Shown: piece by piece, positions 41,555 through 51,640 of the stretch | Layout: each line of letters starts with the position of its first letter | Position numbering within the stretch: the first letter of the stretch is position 1 | From: Doryteuthis pealeii | Taxonomy: Eukaryota; Mollusca; Cephalopoda; Myopsida; Loliginidae | DNA: 64,000 nucleotides | Direction of reading: 5' to 3' | Assembly: GCA_023376005.1 (NCBI GenBank) | Contig: CM042157.1 | Coordinates: 17,016,860 to 17,080,859, forward strand | Translations under genes and position numbers: made by a program | The notes under the pieces: model-generated | Told to the model about the DNA's origin: nothing | Databases searched by the model: none | Seen by the model: the letters and a program-made list of their open reading frames with translations, nothing else

Positions 41555-42124
41555 CATACTAAACCTGAGCAAATCAATTTTTGGGTCCTAAAGGCTTTTT
41601 TCCTATTTAGTTTAATGACACAAAATTGAAACTAAAATATTTCTTGCTTTTAGGATTGACTTATGTTTGAAACAAATTTCTTTTTAATTGGTCCCAATTT
41701 GTTGTAATTTGTAATTAAGTAAAAAAAATGACCCGTCTCTTACCTCACTATCTACCTGTCACTTTACCCTCTGTATGTATATCTTTATTAATTCCTCGTA
41801 ATATGTATTTGTTTCTCCGTGGGTGTACAAAGAAAGATGGTAGAGTGATTGTGAGAGGGACATTTAACTTCTCACTTCATTTGTATGTTAAGATTCAGCA
41901 GCAGCGACGAACCCGTAGCTTAATAAACTTCCATGATCCATTTCAATTTCATTTAGGTCAAATATTCCCTTTCTTAGAAATCTTACAAAAATATTTTAAT
42001 ATTTTTTTTAACACCCTGGTCGTATTTTTTTTTAATTTAATTAATTTTGCAAACTCTGTTTTCCCTAATCCCAATTATCTTCCCAGAGCTCAATGGGTGA
42101 CCCAATGGGTCACTTTTTTGTCTA

Positions 42125-42125
<1 letters not shown>
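41554..42125 (+). mobile_element. non-autonomous Helitron, family H3
   Basis: 572 bases, TCATACTAAACCTGAGC start, hairpin GTGACCC-AAT-GGGTCAC, eight bases (TTTTTTGT), CTAA end, A and T flanks, with (TTA)n before and (TA)n after. The second copy is 57579-58072. The 244-codon frame running through it and on into the microsatellite is not open in the other copy, so it is not a gene. Confidence 0.8.

Positions 42126-42180
<55 letters not shown>
42125..42180. repeat. (TA)n microsatellite
   Basis: Pure TA with one TTA slip. Confidence 0.95.
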
Positions 42181-42183
<3 letters not shown>

Positions 42184-42329
42184 ATTCTTGGGAAGCATTT
42201 CTTCTTTCATGCATGTTTTGTTGAACTCAACGGACAATTTTTGTCTGACGAGTTTTTTCAATTCTTTCTAATTGTCTGGCTATTTTTTTATATATACATC
42301 AGGGTGGAATTGGTGTATGAAGCCACCGA

Positions 42330-42360
<31 letters not shown>

Positions 42361-42364
<4 letters not shown>

Positions 42365-42618
42365 AAAAAGAGAGAAATAAGAAATTACAGTTATTCGCCC
42401 ATTTCATTCATAAAGGAGGAGAAGAAGAAAGAGAGAAAAAAAAGGAGAGGAAAAGGAAATAAGAAGAGAAATTATAACCACACAAATAAAAATATAAGTA
42501 CGTCTATTTCTGATACGAAACTCTGATGATGAAGTTCATGCTTCGAAATCGATAAGACAAAAATAAGATCTTTTTGTTTTTATTTTTCATACGCATTGTA
42601 TTGGCCTTCAAAATATTA

Positions 42619-42620
<2 letters not shown>
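42361..42620 (+). repeat. dispersed repeat U with hammerhead-like core
   Basis: About 255 bases repeated at 61495-61748 (AGGAGAGGAAAA.GAAAT, CCACACAAATAAAAA, CTGATGATGAAGTTCATGCT, ATACGCATTGTAT). At 42523-42547 it reads CTGATGA, a GAAG/CTTC hairpin, GAAA, as in a hammerhead, but I see no good helix I or III. Confidence 0.65.
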
Positions 42621-42699
<79 letters not shown>

Positions 42700-42735
42700 A
42701 AGAGAGAAAGAGAGAAAGAGAGAGAGAGAGAGAGT
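42618..42735. repeat. (TA)n(GA)n microsatellite
   Basis: TA then GA repeats; Arg-Glu frames here are artefacts. Confidence 0.95.
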
Positions 42736-42779
42736 GATAGGGCGAGAGACAGATACATAGGGAGATAGATAATTACATT

Positions 42780-43730
42780 GTGCTTTATATATAAGTAGAT
42801 AATATAATAGAACGAGTGATCAAAATGATCTTAATCTAATATTCAAAAACAATGGCAGTAATTTTGCAGCGAGCAAGAAATAGCCATTTTTATCGTGTTT
42901 CTGTCATCCGCCATTAAACCCACGACATTCTGTAACGTCTCAGCGTAGTGTTTATGCCAAGAGATTTTCTTTGAATGGCCAGTAATAAAGTTTGACTGAT
43001 GACGCATCGTTTGAGATGAAAGCTCCGGGGCGGTCAGATGCTGGCACAGGTTTCTTCATCCTTTCTGGCAGATCATGTTGGCGGGAATGAGCGCATCATG
43101 CAATGAGGGACACCATCATCGATATAATGCGTAAAAGTCATATTGAACCACAGGACCTCGCTGAGCACCTGGCTAATCACAACCGAGTGTTGTTAAAAAC
43201 CAGTGGCTGGAAACAAAGCAACTGCCGTCGTCACCGTTCGTTGGTTCCTCCTCTTAAATTGGACAGCTAATTGATCGTTTAATAGTCGCCCAGGGCACCA
43301 AATCATTTGTCATTTTGTCTCACAGACTATGACCAACATTAGTGATACAACACATTTTATAAAGTGGTATAAAAACAAATCTTTAGACAGTAAGCACTAG
43401 AGGCGAAATATCATTTGCATTTAGTTGTTGTGTTGTTTTATCCGCATTTTCCTCTATTTTCAACCATTGGATTTGCCCTATCCTTTATGTTGTGGGGTTT
43501 TAAGGGGTCAAATAAGAACAAAACGACGGGTAACAAATGTAGGAAAATGTATTAACAAAAGAGTAGACAATTACAGTAAAGAGAAGTGGGGATTACGTCC
43601 GACAATAGAGTTATGAGCTGACTCACATTGGCTTACTCTCAAGCCATAATTGTCCCTGTTACTTATAGTAACCTTCGGAGCATTCCATTAGTCTATAGGG
43701 TATATCACCTATAACACTTTACTAAGCAAG
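42780..43730. other. unclassified, low-repeat DNA
   Basis: About 950 bases without a recognised family. The 43000-43280 part has higher GC content than its surroundings, but frames are at most 63 codons. Confidence 0.4.
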
Positions 43731-43732
43731 TG

Positions 43733-43830
43733 AAAAGTCTTCGGGGTGGTCTAAAATCGGTATCAGCCAGACAGTGAGGGAGTCTATCCACTTTTCACTA
43801 GCACTAGACAAAAGGAGATTGTTTTATATA
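43733..43830 (-). repeat. SINE S2, 3' part only
   Basis: AAAAGTCTTCGGGGTGGTCT … ATCGGTATCAGCCAGACAGT … TTTTCACTAGCACTAGAC. Cut at the (TA)n of the next SINE. Confidence 0.75.
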
Positions 43831-44115
43831 TATATATACCAACCCCTCAGGAGCAGGATGTAACACATGGTCAATTTCTTAAGCGGAGTTTAACAGGCTT
43901 GAATTCAGAGTTTTCCTTCTCCTAGACTGGTTAACTAGCCACGGTTAAAGAGCCCAGTCTGCCCTGATATTTACCTATAGCTGAAAGGAGAATTGGATTC
44001 ATACCTTTCCCAAGAGTATTAGCGACATGTGAAAATGCAAACAGCTTCATCCAGGAACTGAACTCGTGTCGACGAGTTCATTTCCTACGACTCTAATCAT
44101 TAGACCACACACCTC
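43831..44115 (-). repeat. SINE S1
   Basis: Full-length reverse complement copy, diverged head (CATTAGACCACACACCTCC). It is inserted into or adjoining the S2 fragment before it. Confidence 0.8.
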
Positions 44116-44117
44116 CT

Positions 44118-44190
44118 CACAATGTAGCTGTATGGCCACTTACATAACAAACCACCCAATTAAGACGAACAAGACATTCTGAGAAAGTTA
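44118..44190 (+). pseudogene. LINE ORF2 fragment, very short
   Basis: CTGTATGGCCACTTACATAA … AGACGAACAAGACATTCTGA resembles LYGHL…RRTRHS of the relic at 7566-7981. Confidence 0.35.
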
Positions 44191-44239
44191 TGAACCCCCT
44201 CATTCTTCCAGATATGGGTTAAATAGTACAAATACTGTA

Positions 44240-44310
44240 CTACAAGGAGGATTTTGGCATTAAATAACCCACAAAGGTTGGTATGTCATTGATCAAAGAA
44301 ACAAAAGTAA
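44240..44310 (+). repeat. X-family 3' tail fragment
   Basis: TTTTGGCATTAAATAACCCA + CAAAGGTTGGTATGTCATTG, then an A-rich end. Confidence 0.5.
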
Positions 44311-44427
44311 ACTAACAATTATACAATGAAGTGAAAATGCAAACAGGTTCATTCAGGATTTGATCTTTGTCTTGTACCTCGTGTATCCTGTTGCATAATT
44401 AATTGGCGTAGGACTTTTGACAAACCC

Positions 44428-44772
44428 TGTTGCGAGAGCTCTGAGGGAATGGAAATATACCAGTGATGGTTACTGGCCCCAACTAACCCCAGAGGCGAGG
44501 ATATCGCAAGTTACATGAGATTTAGTTAGTTAGTCAGTTGGCAGTCAGACCCTGGGTGAAACAGGCGTGTTTCATCTCGGCTGTCAGCTCCACGCGATGA
44601 GTTAGGAAACTACAAATAAAGCTTTTTAAAAGCCATAAGTCTTCTTGATCCGTTATTGCATGCCCTTAGTTAGAAAACCGACCAGACAAGAAAATGAAGA
44701 ACTAACAAGAGAAACCAGACTAGACGTAGACATTATGACCGGAGAGAAGACGAGACAAAGTAGAATCCAACA
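44428..44772 (+). mobile_element. candidate LTR with adjacent primer-binding site
   Basis: 345 bases from TGTTGCGAGAGCTCTG to ATCCAACA (TG…CA). It contains a polyadenylation signal AATAAA at 44615-44620 in a U3/R-like context. The next bases, TGGCGACTCGGTG (44773-44785), resemble the TGGCGAC-type primer-binding sites of Gypsy-class retrotransposons. No gag/pol follows before the (CT)n array at 45100, and no second LTR was found, so it is a relic or a truncated copy. Confidence 0.45.
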
Positions 44773-45079
44773 TGGCGACTCGGTGAAATAGAAAGAGAAG
44801 AAAAAAGAGTAGGGATCACAAATGATAGAAGTTGAAAGTAATAACCAAGTAAATTATGTATATCTGTATATCTCTCTCTGATACTCTACACTCTCTGTTT
44901 ATACCCAACGAGGGTATATGACATTGTAACAACTATACTTAATACAAATAATTTGAACACAGTCATATAATATCTGAATAAGGGTTGATAAATAACTATA
45001 ATCTCAAAACTTTAATGAGTAAGATTAAAGTATGATTAGAATTTGCTTACATTTTACATTATATCTATCTCTGATACTC

Positions 45080-45124
45080 TACACACACACACACACAGAG
45101 TCTCTCTCTCTCTCTCTCTCTCTC

Positions 45125-45184
<60 letters not shown>
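45080..45184. repeat. (AC)n(TC)n microsatellite
   Basis: CA then CT with a CCCC interruption. Ser-Leu frames are artefacts. Confidence 0.95.
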
Positions 45185-45187
<3 letters not shown>

Positions 45188-45189
45188 GT

Positions 45190-46055
45190 TATATACCCGC
45201 AACCTGGGTTTATAACAATCCTAGTTAATAGAGAAAATAGGAAGAAGCACAACGAATATTTAATATAAAGAAAAAAAATGTTTACTAGGTAAGATACAAA
45301 TGAATAGAGTGAGAAACAATTTGCTAGGCTGCATTAAAAAGATCCTTAAGATCTCGTTGTTTTCTCTTTTCCGAGATTTCGTTAGATTTTATTTATAGAA
45401 AACACGATTCCATTTCCCTCATTTCGGCACTATATGACACTCTGGTAGCCGAATCGACGATATCAACCGATATCCCGCGCACTTTTGCTCTATTTTCGTT
45501 GGTAAAAAATATAATTCCTCTAGAATTTTCGTCAATTTCAAATAATTGAAGAGATAGAATTAATAAAAGAATTATGTGAAATTTTTTGAAAGGAAATAGA
45601 TTTGAAGTGTTTCATAACATTATAAACTCGTTTGATTGATTTCAAAAAAGGAACGGCTGGTTCAGTTGCATCAACATAACATCACATGATTTGTCTAACC
45701 CAAAGTAAATATGTAAAAAACGGTTAGAATTCAATATTAAAATCATTTTTATCCATTGCTGTGGGGCCATAAAAAAGATATTTGAGCATTTGTTGTCGGT
45801 GATTTGTTAGGAATTTCTGTTAAATCAATCTATTCCAGATTTCAACTAAACGGACCACCCCAGTTCATTTAGATTTCATTTATTTACTTGTTTATTCATT
45901 CCTGCTATCTTCCTATTTTTCTTAAGATGTGTATATGTATTTTCCTTAAGATGTGTATGTATATGTATATATTGAATTCGTTAAATAATTAAGTAGAGAA
46001 AACAGGTTCTCTTGGATCTTCATGTGTTGGCAACATCCGTCTATTTAAGGCGAGG
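45190..46055. other. unclassified AT-rich DNA
   Basis: No frame above about 50 codons and no repeat family recognised. Confidence 0.4.
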
Positions 46056-46239
46056 GCGTAGTGTCCGTTTTTTTATTATTTTTTTTTTACCAACAGCTAC
46101 GTGAGTGGCTGAACAGACCGATCCTTGAATATCAGTCTCTGGTGCAGTGGCTGCAAACAAAAGGTGTTACTTTCTGTAGGCGTTGGGGGTGCTGCTGTTT
46201 CTCCTTCCTTTTAGCTCTCTTTTCCATGGCGGCTGTAAT

Positions 46240-46370
46240 ACTACGGAGTTTGCTGGTCACGTGGCACCAAATGTAATACGATGTTGGTCGGGGTGCCAAA
46301 TGTAATATTATGATCTGGTCACGGGACCAAATGTAATACCATGGTGGTCGCGGCAACAACAGCTGTCGCG
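46240..46370. repeat. three tandem ACCAAATGTAATA-type units
   Basis: GGTCACGTGGCACCAAATGT, GGTCGGGGTGCCAAATGTAA and GGTCACGGGACCAAATGTAA follow one another at ~35-base spacing. On the minus strand each reads …TTACATTTGGT.CC.CGACC, like an LTR end plus TGGTGCC-type primer-binding site. Confidence 0.6.
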
Positions 46371-47039
46371 GCGTCGAATCTCACGCGATGGGTGTTCTTT
46401 GACCCACAGGAAAGTTGATGTGCTTGTTCCGGGCTGTACCTGAAAATGACCAAATTCACCAAGGTTGTTCCACAATTAATACGAACGCGTTTTTAACAAT
46501 AAAATACCTTTATTAATCATACAGTGATTAAGAATCATGTACAACCACAAAGGGATATCGAGTTGAAGTTGAGTCGGTATTTTGTGGACTGACTGGCGAT
46601 ATATGCTGGGTTCTGATTCAAATTCAGGACTTTGAGTAACAAGATGACAAAGCAAAGACGGTGACAAGAGCCATGAGACGGAGCTATCAATCTGCTAGGG
46701 AAGCAGTTGTCCAATCTGGTCAAGAACCAGCTGTCCGATCTGGTCAAGAACCAGCTCTCCAATCTGGTCAAGAACCAGCTCTCCAATCTGCCTGGGACCC
46801 TTTTGGGTCCTCTTTTATGGATTCCAAACCCCTGAATCCAGGGTTCTGATTGGCCAGCCAATAGAAATGCCGGACCAATGGCCCTACAGTGTAAACATCA
46901 GGAGGTGTACAAAAACCCACCTACGCGGTCGCATTTGATTGGACGGCCAATCGAAATCATGGCCTTGGGTTACACATCTTGGAGGGGGTGGGGTCAACAA
47001 GTCTCCACCCCAGTTTCCTGATTGGTGAGGCACCTGACA
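46332..47039 (-). mobile_element. candidate LTR (minus strand)
   Basis: 708 bases with TG…CA termini on either strand (TGTAATACC … CACCTGACA). On the minus strand, several CCAAT boxes (46840-47030) come first, an AATAAA-type signal follows near 46510, and a TTTGGT.CC primer-like site lies just outside. The (TTCTTGACCAGATTGG)-type tandem unit at 46700-46795 lies inside. Unproven: no second LTR or gag/pol was seen. It could instead be a unique promoter region. Confidence 0.35.
46695..46800. repeat. ~27-base tandem repeat, four units
   Basis: CCAATCTGGTCAAGAACCAG + CTGT/CTCT repeated; an open frame reads SGQEPAVR/SGQEPALQ repeats. The repeat keeps frame on both strands because the unit length is a multiple of three. 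Confidence 0.85.
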
Positions 47040-47044
47040 ATATT

Positions 47045-47985
47045 TTTATTATTGTATAAATGGTCTTGTCAGTTGCTATGATAATTCCCAGAAATTGACC
47101 AAGACCACCCGGGCGAATTTGTGATTCTTAACTAATCAACATTTTAAAGATTTAATCTTTAAACTGTTTTTGTTCGAGACATGGAGATGTCAGCAGTTAT
47201 ATAACCAGTCATTTGTTTTTATATCAACCAAATTTTTTTTAGCCTTTAAAATCTCCGCTGTTCGAGTAATAAATTTCCTTATCTTATATAGTCTCCACGT
47301 AAATGACAACATTTGTATGAAACAGTATTTTGCTTCATATCAACCTATTTCTGCCATTAGAAGTTCAACATTATTTCCTATCTGGTGTCGACGCTACAAG
47401 AATGATAATATATATTTATATGAAAACATTTGTATAAACAAAAAGTCATTTGTGTTATATCAACCATCAACCGACTTTTAGCCATTAGAATTTCTTTGTG
47501 TTAGAGTAATTAATTTTATCTAGTGTTGACTTTACCACACCACTGACCTGTACTCTAATCTAAGTCGCTTGTACGACTCTAGACTCAATTGTTATTTTTA
47601 AGTATCTAGTCAGATATCGCCAATCAGTCCATAACACTACTACAGTGTTATACGGCTTCTTTCCTCTCTTCATATATATATAATCTTCATACATATATAA
47701 TTTACTGATAAAAATTATAAATCTATCAGTTTGGAATGTGACATTTATTAAGCTTAGTTTGCAAATCCGAATATAGGGAAAATAATCTAGGAAGATTGTA
47801 TTGTCCTAATGTATTGAGTGGAGAGAGAATACCTTGAAAATATTGGCCTTTACCTGGACGCGAACTCCAACAACTGGCTCCCATGGTAATATACGCATAA
47901 TCTAGCTTGTGTCACATCCTACTTGTATTGAGTTTAAATGGTTAGAACAGACATTGGTTTTTAGAAGAAAAAAAAATCTTTTTTT
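47045..47985. other. unclassified AT-rich DNA
   Basis: A 103-codon frame (47170-47481) has no recognised domain. Two related segments (…TCATTTGTTTTTATATCAAC / GTCATTTGTGTTATATCAAC) suggest an old local duplication. Confidence 0.35.
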
Positions 47986-47989
47986 TCAA

Positions 47990-48090
47990 CTAGAAAAATA
48001 TGCACCCTCCTAGCGTAAATATTAAAGTTTTAATGTAGTGAAATATATTATATTAGAAAGACTAATGAAATTAGGTACGAACGTATATCA
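47990..48090 (-). mobile_element. Helitron H1-like 3' end, degraded
   Basis: Minus-strand end with imperfect hairpin around GAGGGTGCATATTTTT then CTAG (47990-47993). Only ~90 bases resemble H1. Confidence 0.35.
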
Positions 48091-48439
48091 AAATTGGTGG
48101 AGATCCCGTTGAAAGATATTTGATTAAATTGTAGATAAAGTGTTACGTTTGATTCATGAAATTGTGTGGGAACTGGCGATTCTTTGTCCCTTTAATCTAT
48201 TAATAATCTCTGTGTGAGATTTACACTGTTATCGATCCACCGATCCAATTTTACTCAGATGGCACTGCATATATAATTCAAAGAATTTCCGTCCAACTCA
48301 TTACAATTCTCACCGGGTGTCCTTTTAAGAAGAATTCAGCTAAGCTTGACACTTTATAAGTCCTTTATTTCTTGATTCTGTGGCAAAAATATATTTCATT
48401 AATATTTAACTTACTTTCTCAGAATGTATTACTTTGGCT

Positions 48440-48530
48440 TCAGGGTATGTGGGGGGTAACTAAGTCACACATGTCCCCTTGATTAAAAGGGATTGGATCA
48501 GGTTGATTGCCTGGTGCCTGAGATTGTCCC
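48440..48530 (+). repeat. dispersed repeat, related to 54074-54180
   Basis: CATGTCCCCTTGATTAAAAG … GGTTGATTGCCTGGTGCCTG + AGATTGTCCCC versus CTGCCCCTTGATTTAAAGGG … TTTATTGACCAGTGCCTATG + GTGCCCCC. Confidence 0.45.
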
Positions 48531-48716
48531 CACGGGAAGTAATATCGAGAGAGTCCGGCTATCTTTGTACACTGCCTTAAGGCATACAATTGCGTGTGAG
48601 AAACTATCCGCTGATAAGACTGGCTTTGGTACACATCGCGCCTATAGCGAGAATGCAAATACAGATTCAAGTTTTGTATTTATTCATTACTTTGATGGTA
48701 AATGTCTTTGATTATA

Positions 48717-49200
48717 CTAGCAAATATACGGACCCTCCGGGTGGAAGTAATTAAGTTTTAATGCAATAAAATATTATATTAAATTAGAAAGTCTAATGAA
48801 ACTAAATAAAAATGCAGAAAAAAGATTTGAAACAAAGGGGGATATAATCAAAAAATGGAACTACTGAAACTTACTCTTCCATCACTCCCGTCTTTCATTG
48901 CTAGATTTTCCTAATTTAACTTCTTAGTTAAATTAGATTTTCCTAATTTAACTTCTTAGTTAAATTAGGAAGTAAAGAATAAAATGACACTTATTTTTCT
49001 TGGTAATGGATTTCTTTTAAGATTTATTCCTGTGATTTTTGCTCATATTCATTAAGATAAAACCAAACAATTAGAAATCAATAATACTAAGTACATATTA
49101 AATTAAATAATTTTTTATATATCAATATGCAAATTTGCCTTCCCGTTTACACTGTAAACCTATATTTTGTTGTATATATAAATACAATTGCATATTATAG
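48717..49200 (-). mobile_element. Helitron family H1, 5'-truncated
   Basis: Minus-strand 3' end with hairpin (CACCCGGAGGGTCC, one mutation), CTAG at 48717-48720. It aligns with other H1 copies to about 49198 and then stops, where the hammerhead-bearing sequence begins. A 35-base TTAGTTAAATTAGATTTTCC-type block is locally duplicated at 48908-48975. Confidence 0.8.
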
Positions 49201-49214
49201 TGGTAAGAAGATAT

Positions 49215-49256
49215 GAGTCTACCATGGTTTCGACCTACATGATTTCATCAGGGCCC
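49215..49256 (-). ncRNA. hammerhead-like motif
   Basis: Minus strand: GGGCC, CTGATGA (perfect core), AATCATGTAGGTC (weak helix II), GAAA, CCATGG, TA, GACTC. Helix I pairs 4 of 5. It starts within ~15 bases of the break in the H1 Helitron. Confidence 0.5.
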
Positions 49257-49477
49257 CACCTTATACTTAACTAAGTTGATGTCTTTACTTAGTTAAATTG
49301 AGTTTATAATATATTGAGCACTCTTGGATAATTTACTAATCCCACTTCAGTGAAAAAGTTAAAGCGGTAATTGGACATTATATATGTATATATACAGAGA
49401 GAACTATTTAACAGCATTGTGTGATCTTTTCATTCCACCTTTTGATACTCATATATTTATATATATATATCAGTCAT

Positions 49478-49518
49478 CCACAGACACATGTTTCGACGTT
49501 TACGTCTCATCAGTGCGG
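49478..49518 (-). ncRNA. hammerhead ribozyme, all core elements present
   Basis: Minus strand, 41 nt: CCGCA (helix I), CUGAUGA, GACG-UAAA-CGUC (helix II, 4 pairs), GAAA, CAUGUG (helix III, 2 pairs with a 2-base loop), UC cleavage site, UGUGG closing helix I with five pairs (one G·U). Minimal type I hammerheads with short helix III are described in Penelope-like retroelements. It lies next to a (TA)n run at 49455-49470. No reverse transcriptase is nearby. Confidence 0.8.
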
Positions 49519-49750
49519 CTCGACTTTTTTAACAGCTACCTCTAGCCGGGAGCAAAACCGACAGAATTTTCGTCAGCAAAACTCCTTACCCTTAGGGCCG
49601 TCGGTGACTGTCAGCCAGGGGCGAACAATTAATTGATACATACTTCAAGATGTATGTTTTTACAATCCCCAGAGAATTCAAGTCTGTGAAGTACAGGCAA
49701 GTAAATGCGTTTTACGCTAAACCTTCAAAATTTAACCAATGTCAACCCTA

Positions 49751-49763
49751 TATATATATATAT

Positions 49764-49801
<38 letters not shown>
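49751..49801. repeat. (TA)n microsatellite
   Basis: TA with TATTA and TAATA slips. Confidence 0.95.
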
Positions 49802-49805
<4 letters not shown>

Positions 49806-50189
49806 GAATTTAATTTTGGAAAAAATATGGGTTTACTGCCGTTTCAATTGTGACTGACGATTGAAACCGCAGAAGACCCATAATTGTTCCACTCAGTTAC
49901 TATAGCTCTATATTTTATGAAGTATTGAGCACTCTTAGATAATGTTACTAAAACGGAAACGTTGATGAGGGACTCGGAGAATATATATGAGAATATCCGT
50001 TTAACCCAATCTATACACTTTGACTTTTAAACGATCTATCGGTTGTAAACTTTTGAAAATGCACCGGTCGAATAGGCCCTTAAGTCTCCTTTTTTAGTTT
50101 TTGTTCGCCTCTTTTAAACCTTTCGCTTAAATAGTCAAGTTATTGTATAATAATAGTTGTACCAAAATTTGTTTATATGTGAGAATATT

Positions 50190-50470
50190 TTTGGAGAATA
50201 TGTTCTTAATTGAAGTCATACCTAATTTTGAAAATTAATTAATTAATAATTAATGGATTAGGCGGGCATATCTGTTCAAATGTAAGGCGAAACAAATCTA
50301 GAAAAAAGTCAATCTCTGTATATACATTTCGACAGAGATTGACTTTTTTCTAGATTTGTTTAGCCTTACATTTGAACTGATATGCCTGCCAAATTCATTA
50401 ATTATCAATTAATTAATTAATTTTAAAAATTAGGTATGACTTCAATTAAGCACATATTCTCCCCAAAATT
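50190..50470. repeat. large near-perfect palindrome (foldback element)
   Basis: Arms 50190-50325 and about 50333-50470 are inverted: AATATGTTCTTAATTGAAGT + CATACCTAATTTT… CTAGAAAAAAGTCAATCTCTG / CAGAGATTGACTTTTTTCTA. The central spacer is only ~8 bases. The outer arm parts recur as the arms of 62733-62897. Confidence 0.9.
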
Positions 50471-50599
50471 GTCGGCTAAGGTCATATCAAACACATTGCT
50501 TGTTTGTTTACTTCTCATATGAGAATATACATAAATATATATTAGTATATTGAGCCCTCTACATAAAAATTGACCTCGTGTCACATTCTGCCCGAAAGT

Positions 50600-50780
50600 A
50601 CCCGTTCCCACTAGATTACAAAAGTTAAGCAGCGATGAGCCTGTTCAATACTTAGATGGGTGACCATTTAAGTAAGAACAAGTATTGCAAGCAACCTGAT
50701 ATCAAAAAGACTTTATTCAGCATTAAATGACCCGATAAGGGTTGATATGCCATAAAACAAAACAACCAACCTACCAACAT
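50600..50780 (+). repeat. 5S-rRNA-derived SINE with X-type 3' tail
   Basis: CCCGTTCCCACTAGATTACA, then AAGTTAAGCAGCGATGAGCC (5S box A and intermediate element), CTTAGATGGGTGACC (box C), and AGTATTGCAAGCAA correspond to the second half-to-full length of 5S rRNA with many substitutions. The tail is GCATTAAATGACCCGATAAG + GGTTGATATGCCATAAAAC then (AACC)n, the same 3' end as the X family. It fits the SINE3 class (5S head plus LINE-like tail). Confidence 0.8.
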
Positions 50781-50843
50781 TCTACCTTTGGCGAAGAGAT
50801 AGCGAACATCCATACAAGCCCGCAACTTTGTATATTACATATA

Positions 50844-50945
50844 CTAGCAAAATAAAAAGACACCCTCCGGGTGCTGTAAAAATAATTTTTTTGAAAGATA
50901 TTGCCTGATGGGATGGGAGCTGAAAATTAAATTTCATAGAGTGTG
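50844..50945 (-). mobile_element. Helitron-like 3' end, another family (H4)
   Basis: Minus strand end: hairpin GCACCC-GGA-GGGTGT, CTTTTTATTTTG, then CTAG. The hairpin matches H1 but the interior does not. The body is cut by SINE S2 sequence at 50957. Confidence 0.6.
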
Positions 50946-50956
50946 TACCATATAAA

Positions 50957-51072
50957 GTAAAGTCGTCGGGACGACCTAAAGTCGGTATCAGCCAGTCAGC
51001 GAGGGAGTCTATCACCTTTTCAATAGCGCTAGACCAAGGAGATTGTTTTGGCGTCTGAGGTGGGGCGCCACA
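50957..51072 (-). repeat. SINE S2, 3' half
   Basis: GTAAAGTCGTCGGGACGACC … TCGGTATCAGCCAGTCAGCG … GGCGTCTGAGGTGGGGCGCC; the tRNA head is missing. Confidence 0.8.
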
Positions 51073-51384
51073 CCCATAAGTATGTAAAATCGTCAATTTA
51101 TTAAAGGAGTAAAAAAAAAAAAAGAAAGAAGACAATTTGAAATAGAAACAGTTCCGATAACTTTAAATATTATGATTAGAATAAAACAATCTATATATAA
51201 ATATATAATGCTGGGCATCTATTTATTAAAACAATGAGGATTGTCTAACGTTGCATGCTCACATTTTGAGTATATTTATTCTATGTTATGACGTTGGATT
51301 ATGTGTTGGGTAATGTGACGTAAGCAGTGACGTAATTTTTGTTACAGACAAAAACCCTAAGCGAATCTCCATTACTAATAGATG

Positions 51385-51640
51385 TATTTACCAACCCCTC
51401 CGCACGAGTAGGATGTGACACAAGGTAATTTAACAGGGTTGAATTTAGAGTTTTCTTTTTCCTATACTGGTTACCTAGCAATGGTTAAAGAGACCAGTCC
51501 ACCCTACTATTTACCCATAGCTGGAGGGAGAGTAATTGGATTCATACCTTTCACAAGGGTATTCTCGCTATGTGAAATGCAAACAGCTTCAGTCCAGGAC
51601 TTAAACTCGACTCCAACCATTACATCACGCACCTCGAACT
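51385..51640 (-). repeat. SINE S1, diverged
   Basis: Reverse complement body; CATTACATCACGCACCTC head end; a deletion removes most of the B-box region. Confidence 0.75.

Noticed and set aside
41728..42462. 244-codon plus-strand frame
   Set aside because: Crosses the end of Helitron H3 and a (TA)n array; the second H3 copy does not keep the frame.
43000..43060. Hammerhead-like CTGATGACGCATC…GATGAAAGC
   Set aside because: Core words are present but helix I does not pair and helix II is three pairs; no second copy seen, so chance is likely.
49850..49890. CTGACGATTGAAAC resembling a hammerhead core
   Set aside because: No room for helix II between CTGACGA and GAAA; it is a simple hairpin of CCGTTTCAAT-type arms.
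50600..50700. Functional 5S rRNA gene
   Set aside because: Many substitutions, weak match in the first 20-30 bases, and a retroposon tail instead of a T-run terminator.
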